In this document: positions 9,854 to 22,190 of the stretch, piece by piece
Position numbering within the stretch: position 1 is the stretch's first letter
How the letters are laid out: every line of letters starts with the position of its first letter
The notes under the pieces: model-generated
What the model was told of the DNA's origin: nothing
Databases searched by the model: none
The model's input: the letters and a program-made list of their open reading frames with translations, nothing else
Translations under genes and position numbers: made by a program
Source of the DNA: Oxyruncus cristatus
Taxonomy: Eukaryota > Chordata > Aves > Passeriformes > Cotingidae
NCBI GenBank assembly: GCA_013399855.1
Contig: VXAY01004717.1
Span: 188,950 to 252,949, forward strand
DNA: 64,000 bases
Direction of reading: 5' to 3'

Positions 9854-12174
9854 AGTACTTCAAAGTCAGACAAGCAGTGCCGAAAAATAACCATAAAAAA
9901 TAAGTGCAAGCTCTTCTTTGGGTCAAATCTTCCAAGGATTTTCTTAAAATTCGAATAAATTATGTAGGACTTTAATTTTTTGGAGTTTTTTTCAGGGCTT
10001 ACAAGATCTCTGTATTAAGAGCAAAGACTTAATAAAAGTAACACAGAATTTATATGCCAGAGAAAGTCCCAAACACATCACTTTCTGGATTTAAGAATAT
10101 AATGACACTCTACAACAAACAGATAGATGCAACAGTTTAGTCCAGGTGCCGAGTTTACATCAGGCTGTGGCTTCCTCCTGTGAGCAATGCTGCACCATGT
10201 CTTTGAGGACGGGCAGGCAGAGGGCAGCCCACTCCTCCTCCACACAGGGACACTGGAGCCGATTCTTCTCCAGAAGAGCAGTCTGGGACTTCATCCAGAT
10301 TACTTTTAAGTAACGCCCTCCTGGGGTTTGCCTGAGAGGACACGGACAATGTGAAGACATGATCAGCACTGGCTCTGGCAGCTGCAGCTGGCAGCTACAT
10401 CCAGCCGTGGTAATGCTTTGTAGCAGAGTCCAGGCCCACAAACACTGGCACTGAACCCTGCAGCAATCCCCATCGTTCCAACATGGCCATAGACAGAGGA
10501 CCCACCTCCAGGATTAGCAGATCTCAAAGGCCACAGCCAGTTCAGAGGCTGAGGGGGAGTCATAGTCCAGATTAGCAATGGAGCACACAGTATTCACAGG
10601 AGGGGAGCCAAAAGGATTTGTTGTTTGGGAGCCACTTTATGCCACCCTCAGACAAGTCTCTTGTAGAAGTCAGCAGGATGCTCCTCTGGTTATGGACTGT
10701 AGCAGAATTTGGCTTTGGCTCTGAAGAAAAGGGATTCATAGGGGAAGCTTCTGGTAGCAGCATGTACACAAGGGAAGTTGGGCACAACAGTATTTTGTTT
10801 CAAAATCTCCCTGCTCCTGAAAGGCCACCCATGGGACACAGCCATCTCTCATGTAGCTATTGTTTTCTGTGGACGTGTGCCATGTATTAACAGCCGGAGC
10901 AGAGCAAAGGGAGCTCCCAGGCCTTGCACAGAGAAGACAAAGGCTGCCCTCTGCCTTTCTGCCTTCAGAGGCCACTCATAGCACAAACGAGGCAAGGCAC
11001 CAGAATACAACTACAGTACTACCCTCCAAAAATAAGCCCCAGCAGCACCTAAGCGATACAGCCGGTATGGTTAACAATGGAAGTAGCCTTCCTGGAAGAG
11101 TTGGAGAGCACCTGGACCAGATCCCCCTAGATCGCTGATTTAGTAATATACACCAATCTAAGAGCCAGAGGCTATACAGTAGTGAATCAGGACTAAAAAG
11201 GGACAGTCTCACACCTGTGGCGTATTAAGTTCATCTCTGCCAGGTTGAGCTTTGGAGAAAATGCAAAGGGTGGGAGCTGAAATGAGGAGGTGTCTGCAGC
11301 AGCTGGAGAAAGCTACTCAGTGAGGACGCTCAGCTTTCTTACCGTAAAAGCCCACAGAAGCTATAGCAAGACTAACTCCAGCTCTCCCTCCTTTGAAAGG
11401 GCAGAGATCTTTTTGAGTCACCAAGGCTCCAGAGCCCTTTCTCAAAGCAGTGTTTTAAGAAGCACAGTTTGATTTCTTTGCAACCTTCCTCTTCATTTGC
11501 ACTTTGGCTTTCTTTTTGCGGCAGGGTAAGCATTCCCAGCAGAAGCAGGATGAAATTTAACAACAGCAGAGTTATCAGAAGCCTCGCGTGTCAAATAAAC
11601 ACTACATTTCTTACAAATAGAAAACATACAAGTCATAAATCCAGGGTCCAGCTCCAAGAGGCTCGTCGCTGGAAAGGTGTCAGTGCACATGGATTTGGAT
11701 GGCTGCTGCCCTCAGGCTGCCTGAAGGAAGTTTTGACCCAGGATATTAATACAGTTTATTTGATACAGAGTGAACCAGGCTGGGGCTCCAAGGTCTGTTT
11801 ACATTACAAGACTGTGGGCCTTTGGGAGATTAACACCTAGAGGAAAAGCATCTGTGTTTGCTCTGGGTGAGGCTACAATTTAAATTCTTACATTATCACA
11901 CAAGCTAGACATGATAGATAATCAATGCCCTGTGATAGTTAGCAATGAGGAATTGAGCTAGTTTTGTTTTGCAGGGTCATTATTCAGCATATCATTCTTT
12001 CCATGTTCATTTATATTTAAAGTCAAATCAGGCATTTATTTTCCTGAGACTTTTGTGAATTTATATCTATGTTTTCATTTCTCATCTTAAAGCAAAACTT
12101 CCTGGATTATGTCAGTTCTGGGTTTTTTTTTTGCAGGAATATAAAATATATTTTTGCAAAACACTATGTCACAG
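9854..12174. other. non-coding stretch with a GC-richer block at 10140-11120
   Basis: Several overlapping frames of 60-93 codons occur on both strands between 10155 and 11212 because GC content is higher there. One minus-strand frame at 10160-10441 ends in a charged tail. None shows a recognisable domain, and no splice-site pair frames them convincingly. From 11890 to 12174 the sequence is AT-rich and featureless. Confidence 0.5.
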
Positions 12175-12470
12175 ATATCAGACTAAAAGGAATCTTAAGA
12201 GAGCATCCAGTCTATCTTGTCACTCAGAAGCAGTATCAAGTTTAATTTCAGCCATGACATATGTCCATCAAACTTCTTAAAACCTTCAAAAGGGTTTTAG
12301 GGAGTCTGCAATCTCCCTACGTAACCTATTCCTGTGATTAACAATCCTATCCAGACAGACTTTTTTTTAAACAACCAAATGTCTTGTTTTGCTACTGAGG
12401 AGGCCAATCTCTGGATTTATTTTCACATCTTTAATCTACACCTTAGGTAACTCCACCTCTTTGGAAACAC
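12175..12470 (-). repeat. ancient CR1 fragment (3' part)
   Basis: The plus strand follows the complement of old reptile-type CR1 3' sequence: 'gagcatccagtctatcttgt', then 'ggagtctgcaatctccctac', 'taacctattcctgtgattaa' and 'caatcctatccagacagact'. Divergence is high with several indels, indicating insertion before the avian-specific CR1 expansions. It is collinear with the pieces at 12800-12965 and 13340-13725 and is probably the same insertion. Confidence 0.7.
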
Positions 12471-12799
12471 TGACAGATGAATAACGATACAGATGCACTG
12501 CACCTATAGGTATCAAATTAAATACAGAGACACAGTGGCAATCTGGGGAGAGAGAACAACAAACACAGATCCGGGTCAGTAGCACTGTTGGGAGGTAAGT
12601 GTGTGTGATACACTTTCCACACGCCTGAGGAAGTAAAACACTGATTTCCTAAATCTGACTTCAGTTGGGTTTTTTCAGAGAGCCTTCTATTCAACATGTG
12701 TGAAAATATAGTGCTTCTGATCCTACACTCCACAGCCACAGTGACTGATAGATCTCATCCTCTTTCTAAAAAGCAGTTGCCTAGAAGACTTATACCCTT

Positions 12800-12965
12800 C
12801 CTCAGACATACCTTTTCTAGACAAACACACACAAATCTTTCAATCTTTCAGCCAAGATCATATTTTCTAAGTCTCAAGTCATTTGGGTCATTTTTCTAGA
12901 TTACATCCCACTTGTCTGCATCACTTTCAAAAGAAGTAAAAAATACAGCTGCTGACTTCTCGGCA
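12800..12965 (-). repeat. ancient CR1 fragment (end of ORF2 region)
   Basis: 'tcaatctttcagccaagatc', 'atattttctaagtctcaagt' and 'catttgggtcatttttctag' match the complement of the CR1 stretch 'caatcttccctcataggtcatgttttctagacctttaatcatttttgttgctcttctctgg'. It lies between two other pieces in the expected order for a single minus-strand element. The 12471-12799 interval separating it from the first piece is not CR1-like and may be inserted or too diverged. Confidence 0.6.
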
Positions 12966-13339
12966 CTCGACAGAGATGTCTTGCACATCACAGCTTTTCT
13001 CACACGGTGCACACAGAGTTGCTCTTTTAATATAATTATTACATCTTTTATTCCTGTTCCACTTGCCAGTCACTAAAATTCCATCTTGTTTTATGCTGCC
13101 AAGTCCCCATGTGGTTACAGGTTCTCTGACACATCCTACTTTGCAGTTTTATAATCTGAATGCCGTCATACTGATAAATTTTTTGCAATGTATTATGTTC
13201 ATTTGTTCTTCTAATCCTGCGTTCTAAAGCACTTCTGTATCCTCTAAGCCTAAATTTTATATGTTCATAATTAAGCCTCTTTGAGAGCAAAAGTTAATTC
13301 TCCTTTTAGTTGGGCACCACTAATAAGTGCTTTCTCAGG

Positions 13340-13725
13340 GTGGGTTTTCAAAGAATCAGGCTCTCCTCTGTTATTCAGGCCAAATTTGTCCAGTTTACAT
13401 GAGAGCATATAATGTTCCATAGTGTCAAAAAGCCTGGCTTAAGTCAAGATGCATATACCACTATCGCCTTATCCACTAAGCCAGTTTCCCTGGGAAGGAA
13501 GGAAATTAGATTGGTTTAACATGATTTGTTCTTGACAAATATGTGTTGACTCTCTTTTATCACCTTTTTATCTGGATGGTGCTTACACATGGACTGCTTA
13601 ATAATTTGTTCTAACATCTTTTGAGATATCAAGGTTAAACTGACCAGTGCACAATTCCCAAGACCCTCCCCTTCTCCCTTTTTAAAGATAGATACTACAG
13701 TCTGTTAAGAAATCAGTGCAGAAAA
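13340..13725 (-). pseudogene. ancient CR1 reverse-transcriptase remnant
   Basis: The minus strand translates near 13450-13389 as 'ILT*AR' followed by 'LFDTMEHYMLSCKLD'. This corresponds to the CR1 reverse-transcriptase segment with consensus 'FSKAFDTVPHNILLSKLD', with an internal stop. Further on, 'ttagattggtttaacatgat', 'ttgttcttgacaaatatgtg' and 'ataatttgttctaacatctt' are complements of well-known old CR1 RT coding words. The copy is full of stops and indels and is non-functional. It is the 5'-most piece of the collinear old CR1 starting at 12175. Confidence 0.8.
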
Positions 13726-15120
13726 ACAAGTATGCCTCCAAGAGAAGCAAGACTTTGTATGCATTATGATAGTCCCATGCACAAATTAAGACAAGAAACA
13801 TTTAACTATTTTCTAGAAAGCTTGGGCAAAAACAGTAAGTTGAATTTATCTTCTTATCATCTTGGGATGAGACAAGAATAAGAAAAGTCTAGGGTACATG
13901 ACCAGAAATGAATATTATATAAACAGAATCATTCATTGTCACAGAAATACGATCCCTATTATGTAACCTCTTCCAGCCTCCTGCCAGTGGATGATTACTT
14001 CCTACAAAGTATTTTCCACTGCTTTGTTCAACAGAGATTTAAGCAAATCAGTAAATAGCTTCCCCCTATTTCCCTTGGGAAATTGTTGCACAGCTATATA
14101 ATAGTCAGTTTGGTCTCACTGAAAGCATAAATGAGATACTGAAACATATGTAATAGCAGCTAATTGCAACAATAAATATGTAGTAGCAACACTACCACTC
14201 CTTGCCTTGCCCTGTAGATACAACTGTTTCCATCCACAGATATTACACCTACTTATTCTTCTATTGTTTCCCCTCTGATTTCCAAATACTCGTACCTTTT
14301 TGTGTTTTCCATTGTACACAGTCACAACACATGTCGGCATCCGCAGAGGCACCTGGAGCATCCAGGAATGCCTGACCTTCTATTTTTTGGATGCAGTTAT
14401 ACCAAGTGTCTCTCCTACTCTTGTTGATCTCTGCTACAGTTCTTGGTGGAGAGACAAGCTTTTCTCAAAGAGATGATCTTGCAAACAGGAAGAACGAGAC
14501 AGAACACCACATCAGCCTCCATTAGAACGCCATATATAATGGGTCCTATATAATGTCTCATCACAACGACTGCCAAGACTTATTTCTTTACACCAGCACT
14601 TGCTTCTATTGAAATAAATAGCCTTGGTGTTGATTTCAGATGCCCAGTATCCTGCTCTCACTTTCGGATGGTGGCTGGGAGTGAAGTATAGCTGCAGTAT
14701 CCCATGATAAACCCACCGCACGAATAAACGCTGTTTCCCATTCTCCATGCGTTTAAATCAGAGGCGGTTGACCTGTTTAGGATATGATCTATTCAGATAA
14801 TAAAACCCACATGGCACATAGTAAAACGTTTTAATCCATGATCCATGCATATACTTCTCTAGAAACAAAGATGGTTACAGACTGCAGCATATAAAATTTG
14901 CCCTGAGCTAGGGAGCCAAAGCCCTTTAGCACAGAGACATTTTTGAATTGTGAACTTTATAAAACCCAACCCATAAGTTCTGCAGATGTAGCTTATTGCT
15001 GAGAAAAATCTAAGATGTTAACTGCCAGTGTTAGCTCATATAAGCTGGTATTTGTAAGTGTGTTGTATAACTTGTATTGTTTTTCTCACCTTTCTTGTAC
15101 AGTAAAACCAAGCTATTCTA
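13726..15120. other. non-coding stretch, no gene recognised
   Basis: AT-rich sequence. The part from 14930 onward has a 3'-UTR-like feel (T-rich, low GC, 'ttgtattgtttttctcacc'), but no terminal coding exon or AATAAA-plus-GT-rich context supports a gene. Nothing else is identified. Confidence 0.45.
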
Positions 15121-15152
15121 AATTAAGGCTTTTTTTTTTTTTTTTGGAGGAA

Positions 15153-15187
15153 GGGGAGGGAAGGGGGAGTTTGGGAGTTTAGGGGGG
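15153..15187 (+). other. potential G-quadruplex tract after a T-run
   Basis: Directly after a run of about 17 T (15130-15145) the plus strand has five G-runs of 4, 3, 5, 3 and 6 bases, separated by loops of 1, 2, 5 and 6 bases. This satisfies the simple G3+N1-7 quadruplex rule. Whether it folds or has a role is inference. The tract is unusual against its AT-rich surroundings. Confidence 0.7.
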
Positions 15188-18100
15188 TTAAGGATGTGGG
15201 TTTGTCCTCTGCCATTTCTAAAAATTGTACAAATAGAAGCATATTTTTAAAAGGGATTTTACTACCTGTTTAATAACTTTTTAAAAGGTTCTAGTATTGC
15301 ATCATGGGACTGTGGATATGGTAGGTCTTTTCCTTCAAAAATTAACAAAGAACACACCCAAGCAATGCTTAGCAACATTAATGGCAGTTGCCATCCAAAA
15401 ATCCCTTCTGCATTTCAATTAAAGGGATCCAGAAAAGCCAGTCCGCTTGAAATGTTATTTAAAGACATGGGGTTTGGACACGGACCCACACAAGCTGTTT
15501 AGCAGCAGATTATCCAGACTGTATCAGTTTTCCTCAACATTATGTGTGCCTACAACTATAATTTTAAATTGCTTTCATTCAGCAGCAGAAATGCATAGAA
15601 AGCAAACCAAGTCCCTGCACAGAGGGGTGCCTTAGACTGACCACTGTTGGCTCTTTCCTTCACCTGGCTACAGACAGACACTACTCGATTCCAAGCATCC
15701 ATGGTAGGACTTAGCCAGAGGCTTTTCTTGTTGTCATTTCATGCTTTGGAGAAGCTTCTTTACATGGCTAATAAAGATGCCAGGAAGACCAGCTGCTCTT
15801 AAGCAGTTTGCAGGGAGGCAGATATAATTAATTCACAAGTTGGAAGCACACTTGACAGAAAGAATTGTTTTGTTACCCCCAAACAATCAAAAAGCTCATA
15901 TGCAAAATGTATGTGCAAGTACATCTGCTCTCACTTAAACCCCATACATTTACACTACCCTAACTGAAGACACTGTAGTCATCTCTCATACCCAGCCATG
16001 AAGATGATTTGCAGAATAATCTAAATACTGCTGTGCAAGGAAAAGCTTGATCAATAGGCCCCATAACTTAGAAGGTATGAATTTATGTTACTTTAACGGT
16101 ATGTCCAAGAACATTAAGACAAATCAAAGTCTACCCAGCTGGACACAATTACCTGGGCCTTGGCTTTCTTTGGGTCATTACGATCATGACTTTTTACCAA
16201 ACTCAATGTCCAAGACTCACAGCAACAAGAACAGGATTATTTAAGCATTTTTTCCCTCGCTTCTTCTTTTTTTCAACAATGTTCACATAAACTTCTCACC
16301 CATTTGCATACATTTGAGCAGTCTTTCTGACTATAAGGCATCTGCACTTTTATGTTCATTTCTCTGACATCTGGAGTACTATAAATTCAATGCTTGCCTT
16401 AATTTTTTTCTTTTTCTCTCTCCCCCTATCCCCTAAAAAAGTATTGGAAGTAGCACAGATCAATCCAGCCACATTCAGATCCAAGCTCACTGGAGATTTC
16501 AAAGTTTGAATGACTCAAACTGGACCAAAAAGTTAAGAGTGGTGGGGAAAAAAAAACATCAGTGGTGTCTCTGCAAGGAAAAAGCAGCATTACCATTCCA
16601 CTGCAATAGGATTCAAAGGAAAATGCCAACAATGAACTACTGAAATGGCTAAAGTTTTCTGAGAGCACTTTGGTAGAGAGCACTGGGCCAGGTATGACCA
16701 GCTCTCACCCGCTTCTGCTACGTCCCTGCTGGGCAGGTGGGAGTTGATGCCAGCATCCCAGGGAAAAGCACGCCTCAGGGCAGCTCTGGGCTGACCAACA
16801 GAGCAATTCAGCCTCCCTCTGTGTTTTCCTTGGGACTGGGGCAGGGAAGGGACTACCATGCCAGTGGGTGTGGGGACACTGGACATTGTCCTGTGAGCAT
16901 GGAAGCTGTATGCGTGTTTAATGGGAACGTCTGGAGTAGCCGAGCACCCAAAAGGGATACACGAGAACCGCTTTGCAAATCCCCGAGGTATTGCAACACA
17001 CAATGCAAACGTACAATTAAGTGTAAAGCGTAAATCTGGCCAGACACCAAAGGCTTTGGAAGTTGGCTGAACACAGAGTTCCCTAATTCTTCCCCTGACT
17101 CTCAGCTTTCCCTGCAAACTGAATCGAAAAGTACAGATAATACCAGGCTGCTCATTCTTCTGCTGCCCATACAGTGATATATTTTTCTTGCTCCATGGGG
17201 ACAGATGAAATAAGAGAAAGGAAAACAGGGGTCAGCCCGATGTCTGTTGAGGGATCATCTCTTACTAACCAAGAAATGGCAAAATCCTCCTAAAGGTTCT
17301 TTGGGGAATATTTATTTTGTCCCGCGCTTTTACTGTAATTGTGTTAATCCGTTAGATTTGCTAAGCAGTAAAGCGTTCACTGGCATGTCTGAGGAATGCC
17401 TGATGGGGAATGCGTCTGCAGGGGAAGAGGACTGAAAATGCAGTTTACATAAGGGTGTGGACTGTATGTGACAAAGAATACATTATAGTATATGTTTCCT
17501 TCACGGTAAAATATGATGAGGTAATGGGGAGCAGGGTTAAAAGCTGAAGTGACTATATTTATGTGTCAAGTTCAAGGGGTTGTTTTAATTTCTAGACACA
17601 ATCAATGATGACAAACTTCAGCTCTGCTTCTGTACACGCTTCAGTAGTCCATGAGGGGTGGCTACTGCGTGTCAAGCTAGGACATATTTCTGTGCTGGAC
17701 TACTTTTATTCTCTTAATCTGGCATTTTGAGTGGAAGGTGTGGTGCCAAGTGTGACAGAAAAGGCGAGTGGAGAAAGGAAAGAGTAAAGTCAAATTACGT
17801 GTAGTTGACCATAACGAAAAATCTGGGGTCTAAATCAAACCTGCAGCTATTTTGCCTATCACTCACCTACACATCTTCCCTCCACCTAAGAAATCACCCA
17901 TTTGGACAGATGATTGTCTTTACAAGCTGCAGGGGTGCATCAGGAGAACACTTTAACAGTTTCATTTTCTCTCCTACTGAGTTACACTGCCCACAGCCTC
18001 TGGGATCACACAGGATCCGAGAGCCCACAGCTTTTTTTTGCTGTTGTTGGCTGCTCTCACTGCTAGAGCTCAAGTCCTGTCAGCAGAAGCTTTGCAGCGG

Positions 18101-20799
18101 ATGCACAGGGAACCTGCCTAACATGTTACAAACTGACACAATTCCAGCAGTAGCCAGTGGTCTCACATAATGCAGTTATTTTTTCCAGGCCTGTTTTCTT
18201 CTTCCAGCTGAGTTCCCAAAAGGCAGCAATGCTTTAATGGACCCACACAGTGAAAAAATGAGCAACAGCAGCATCCAAAAGGCTTTTGTTCGTTATTGCA
18301 TCCAGCCCTTCTGGAGTTCTCAGATGAACTGGAGGGCGAGCTTGGCTAATATTTTCTGACTGAAGTACAGAGAATGACTGGCTCAATGGTTTCACGTGTC
18401 AGAGCTACCCCACTTTTTGCTAGGCTACTTAACTAATGAGAAATGAGTGTATCAAAGTACTGGAGGCCTCTCAGATACTTGTCCCCTTCCTCTCCCTTCG
18501 GTTGCCTGGGAACACCTGGTCACTTCCCAAGATGAGAGGATGTATCTGTAGGCTGTCACACATGCAAGGGCTTTTGTAAAGCATGAGGAAAATTTGGGCC
18601 AGTAATATAGCACAATGCACCTTTGCCACTCTGAACAGAGAAGGTAATCTGGGGCTCAGCACTGATTTTTCAGTGGTTCGGGGTGTTTTAAGCAACATAC
18701 AAGGATAATTTTCAGTAGGATCTAAGCTGCTGAAAAGTCCCCGCTGCCCCTGGAAGTCTTTGTCAAGAGGTTTTCAAATTCATGTTGACCAATGTTACAA
18801 TAAGTTGTTTCCACCACCTACAGAGCTCTGGCTTAGAGCAGAGCCAGCAGCTCAGGACAAAGCCTTGTCCATGCCAAATGCAAGGGACAGCCTGGTACCA
18901 GGTCGACACCTCTCACCAGAACACGGTGAGAGCTTGTTTGATTCACGCTAAACCCTGTCAAATGCAAAGCCAGTAGTGGAGGTGCCAAAGTTCATACTGG
19001 CACAGATGTGCTGAAAAAGCTGCCCATTCCATGCCTCTTTCCTTCTCATCATAAGAACAATGAGAAATATCCCTTAATTCCTCTGAGGCTCCATACATGC
19101 ACTTACTTACAGGCCATGCACACAGTCGCTCTCCCACGTCATCCCTTCTGCCTGCCCCTACTTTGGCACAAAACTCCAGATGAGCAGTTTCAATTACTTG
19201 AACAATGATCTTGGAAGTAAAGTATTTCCCTCCTTGCCACAAATCTTTATAAGTAGTGAAATCAACACCACAATGTGCCTCCTTCCAACAGCTGGAAAAT
19301 TATGGTCTGACTGAAATGACATCATTGTGTTTTCCTATGGAATTTCTGTGCTGTGAGATTTCAGGGAGAAACTGTGTGGTGGCTTGAGGTGGGGTGAGAG
19401 ACAGCCCTGTGGTGAAGTGGACAAACAAAAAAGGTGAAACTGTCCTAAATAGGCTCTACTGTGAAATAAATGTTTACACAAAAACTGGAAAGTTTCCTTA
19501 AAAACAAATCAGACAGGCTGTTCTCTGGCTCTTAGTCATTCCTTGGTTCCAGCCTTCAACAGCCTAGCTCTAGAGTACAATATTAAGTTTCTCAACATCT
19601 TATATTGTTCTTCCCCTTTGTCTAATTACATCAGTGAAAAAAAAAAAAAAAAGATACAAAAGGTGTAGCCCAGTAAGGAAATACCTCTGTGAAAGCGATG
19701 CTGCAATTCTAGAAGCTTTTCAAAAGAGACAGCACTAAATCTACACCCTTAATTACACACTCGTTTGTGGATGTCAACAGAAGGCGTGTGACCACACTGG
19801 AAATACTGCAATTCCCTTTATTGCACAGAGGTCATGTAGAAAAGGAAGATTAGTTCCTAAGAAGTTAGAATGAAGTACCAAAATGTGAGTCTGGACCAGA
19901 AGAGATGGAGTGAAAAACATTTAGTGGTAACAGAGTTTAAAACTGAATTTGACCAGTTGGTGAGAAGAGAAACAACTGCCCACTCCTACCAAGAAATGGC
20001 AAATTCAGTTTTTCATTGTCATGGCATTTTGAACTACAAGTTTTGAATAATTTCTACACTCAGCTTTAGTTAACATTGTGCAAAGAAAATAAAATTACAC
20101 TTTTTTCCCCCTAAGTTTCTTTTCAATTCCTTACCATGCCAGGGCCTTGTAAGATAGCCAGAGCTACCCAGTTTGTGCTCCTTGGCCCAGCAGGGCCCAG
20201 CATCATTAAGGGTTTGGTCATCTTCACTGCAAGTTCCTTGAGCACAAGTCTCAGTAGCGCTCAGTGCAGCTCAGTAGTACAATTTGACACTCAATAGATG
20301 GATTAAAAAAAAAAAAAAAGTCACAGAAACCAAAGAGAAATTCTGAATTGTCCTTGGTGATCACTGTTTCACTATAAACCACCTACTTACTCCAAATCAT
20401 AGCTGTGGGAAATCAGCAGCAGCAATGGGGCTGACTACAGGCAGTAATCAGGCTGAGCACAAAAATCAGAAATGAAACAGAGCATGCAAATAAGGGAAAG
20501 ACAAAAGATATCTTTGCTGAAATCCCTCTTCTGATTTAACTCATATAGAAAGCCATGAAAAACCTTTGCAGCGCTCTGAAAAAAAAAACCCAAACATCTT
20601 CAATTGCTCTGGTTTCTATGCACTTTCTCTTATTTCTTCATCCTGCCCCTCCTCAATCATTACACAAACAACCCAGGATGACACAGATAAAAAAATCAGT
20701 GTGTATGTTAAATTTTCCCCAAAACAGGGATAAAACTCAATCACCTTGCAGAGTTTTTCTACATTCCTTTTTGTTATGCAAATGAGTGAGCATCATATG
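15188..20799. other. non-coding stretch, no gene recognised
   Basis: Over 5 kb without an assignable gene. It contains the longest open frame of the window (minus, 16590-17117, 175 codons) in a GC-richer patch; that frame has no recognisable domain and overlaps a 98-codon frame on the opposite strand. A-runs occur at about 19636-19652 and 20306-20319. No repeat family was recognised. Confidence 0.5.
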
Positions 20800-22015
20800 T
20801 TCACACCTGAAATGCCATACTTTGTTTGTTAAATTTTCTTGCCATGGCTACAGAGATAAGCAATTCCCCCAAAATATTAACTTTCAATCACTGTATTTAG
20901 TGGGGTCAAGAATAAAGAGCAACAAAGGTCTTCTTCAATACTTTGACAAAGAAGAATGAAATTGATAACTGTGCATATGAGTTTAATGTATCCAGCACCA
21001 TATATAAACATAATTTTGTTTGATTTATATCCCTAATTAGATTCCCATGGCAACATTCTTCAGCTAACAATGTGTATCATAATCACCTTTTCTTCATACA
21101 AATGATTTCCTTAACTTTGCATGCATATCTTAGCAGGTTTTATTTTTAAAACTCATGTTAACAGTTTCTCTCTTGTTACCAGTAGGGGTGCTACGATAAG
21201 AAACTAATTTGCTGTAAAAATTACTCATTTGTCAAATAAGCATTAAAATAATTGTTCCCCTTTTGACTGTTACCCTGCTGTTTCCAGTCATTTTCAAAAA
21301 CTAAATTATTTACTCATTTGAAAGTTCAGCTGTGCATATTTTAATTGATATTCCCTCATAGGACTCATATTGTTAATGACAATAATTAACCCGAAATGGC
21401 TGCTAAATAATTATGCTGAAAAGATACAAAGTATTTGTGCAGAAAGTAAAATCAGCATTTGAGAAACCATCAAAACGTACAACTTTCTTATTTTATGGCA
21501 AAGCATGGTAATAGTTCATAATCAAATTAAGGATGAAAAGAAAAGATGTAGATTACATGCTTTGATGCAGAATACTTTATGTTTCCAATATAGCATGGTA
21601 TTCTAGCTAACAATGAGGACTCAGTCATTCTAATAAATCCCTAGTATTGCTATTCCAGATAGTAATATAATGTATTCTCATGAAGTCAGTGCAGTTAGGA
21701 ACGTAGCAAACTATCCATTAATAATATTTCTCTGCCATCCATCTATTGCATTTCATTCCAAGGAATCAGAGCCTTGTAATAATTTATAGCTTATGGAATT
21801 AATGCTGAAGGCTCTCTCCTGGCAAGCATTGTTGATTTCAATGATGAGAGCTAAAAGCTATTCGGGCCCAGCTTCTTCCCCTGGACGCGTCACGGGCCAG
21901 ATGCATTACCGACCTCTTGTTTGTGGAACCATTCATACCAGTGCAAAATCATTTCTGATTTAGCTGCTTTGCCTGTCAATAGTGCAAGTTACGGATGAAG
22001 CAAGCTCTGTAGACC
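20800..22015. promoter_or_regulatory. candidate conserved non-coding element cluster (inference)
   Basis: This block has no repeats, no open frames of note, and dense AT-rich transcription-factor-like words. 'tgttaatgacaataattaac' at about 21372-21391 carries homeodomain and SOX-type cores, and 'taattagattcccatggcaa' at 21034-21053 has a further homeodomain core. There are many TAAT/ATTA cores and short poly-T/A-free spacers. This texture is typical of deeply conserved vertebrate enhancers. The call rests on composition only; I cannot test conservation from the sequence alone. Confidence 0.3.
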
Positions 22016-22038
22016 CTGCTAAATAGAGACAGGATGGG

Positions 22039-22190
22039 TTTGTCTACACGGGAAACAATCTGAGTTAACTAAGGATGTGATTTTAATGTGGGTTTCTATA
22101 TACAACTATATTAAGCCCATGTGGACTCACTCATTCAGAATTAAAATAGCTCTAATTCACTTTAATCTAATTCACTTCCAAAGACCACAG
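22039..22190. repeat. ancient interspersed repeat, probably DNA-transposon derived
   Basis: It begins 'tttgtctacacgggaaacaa' and 'tctgagttaactaagg', and later has 'aagcccatgtggactcactc' and a 15-bp-period repeat of 'tctaattcac' (22151 and 22166). 'Tgtctacac' with a later 'gtggac' half, plus 'taattcacttccaaag', resembles old amniote MITE-like repeats that I remember from reptile and bird genomes. The family name is uncertain and orientation is not assigned. Confidence 0.4.

Noticed and set aside
14930..15420. 3'-UTR-like T-rich sequence
   Set aside because: No terminal exon, no clear polyadenylation signal with downstream element, and no identifiable gene.
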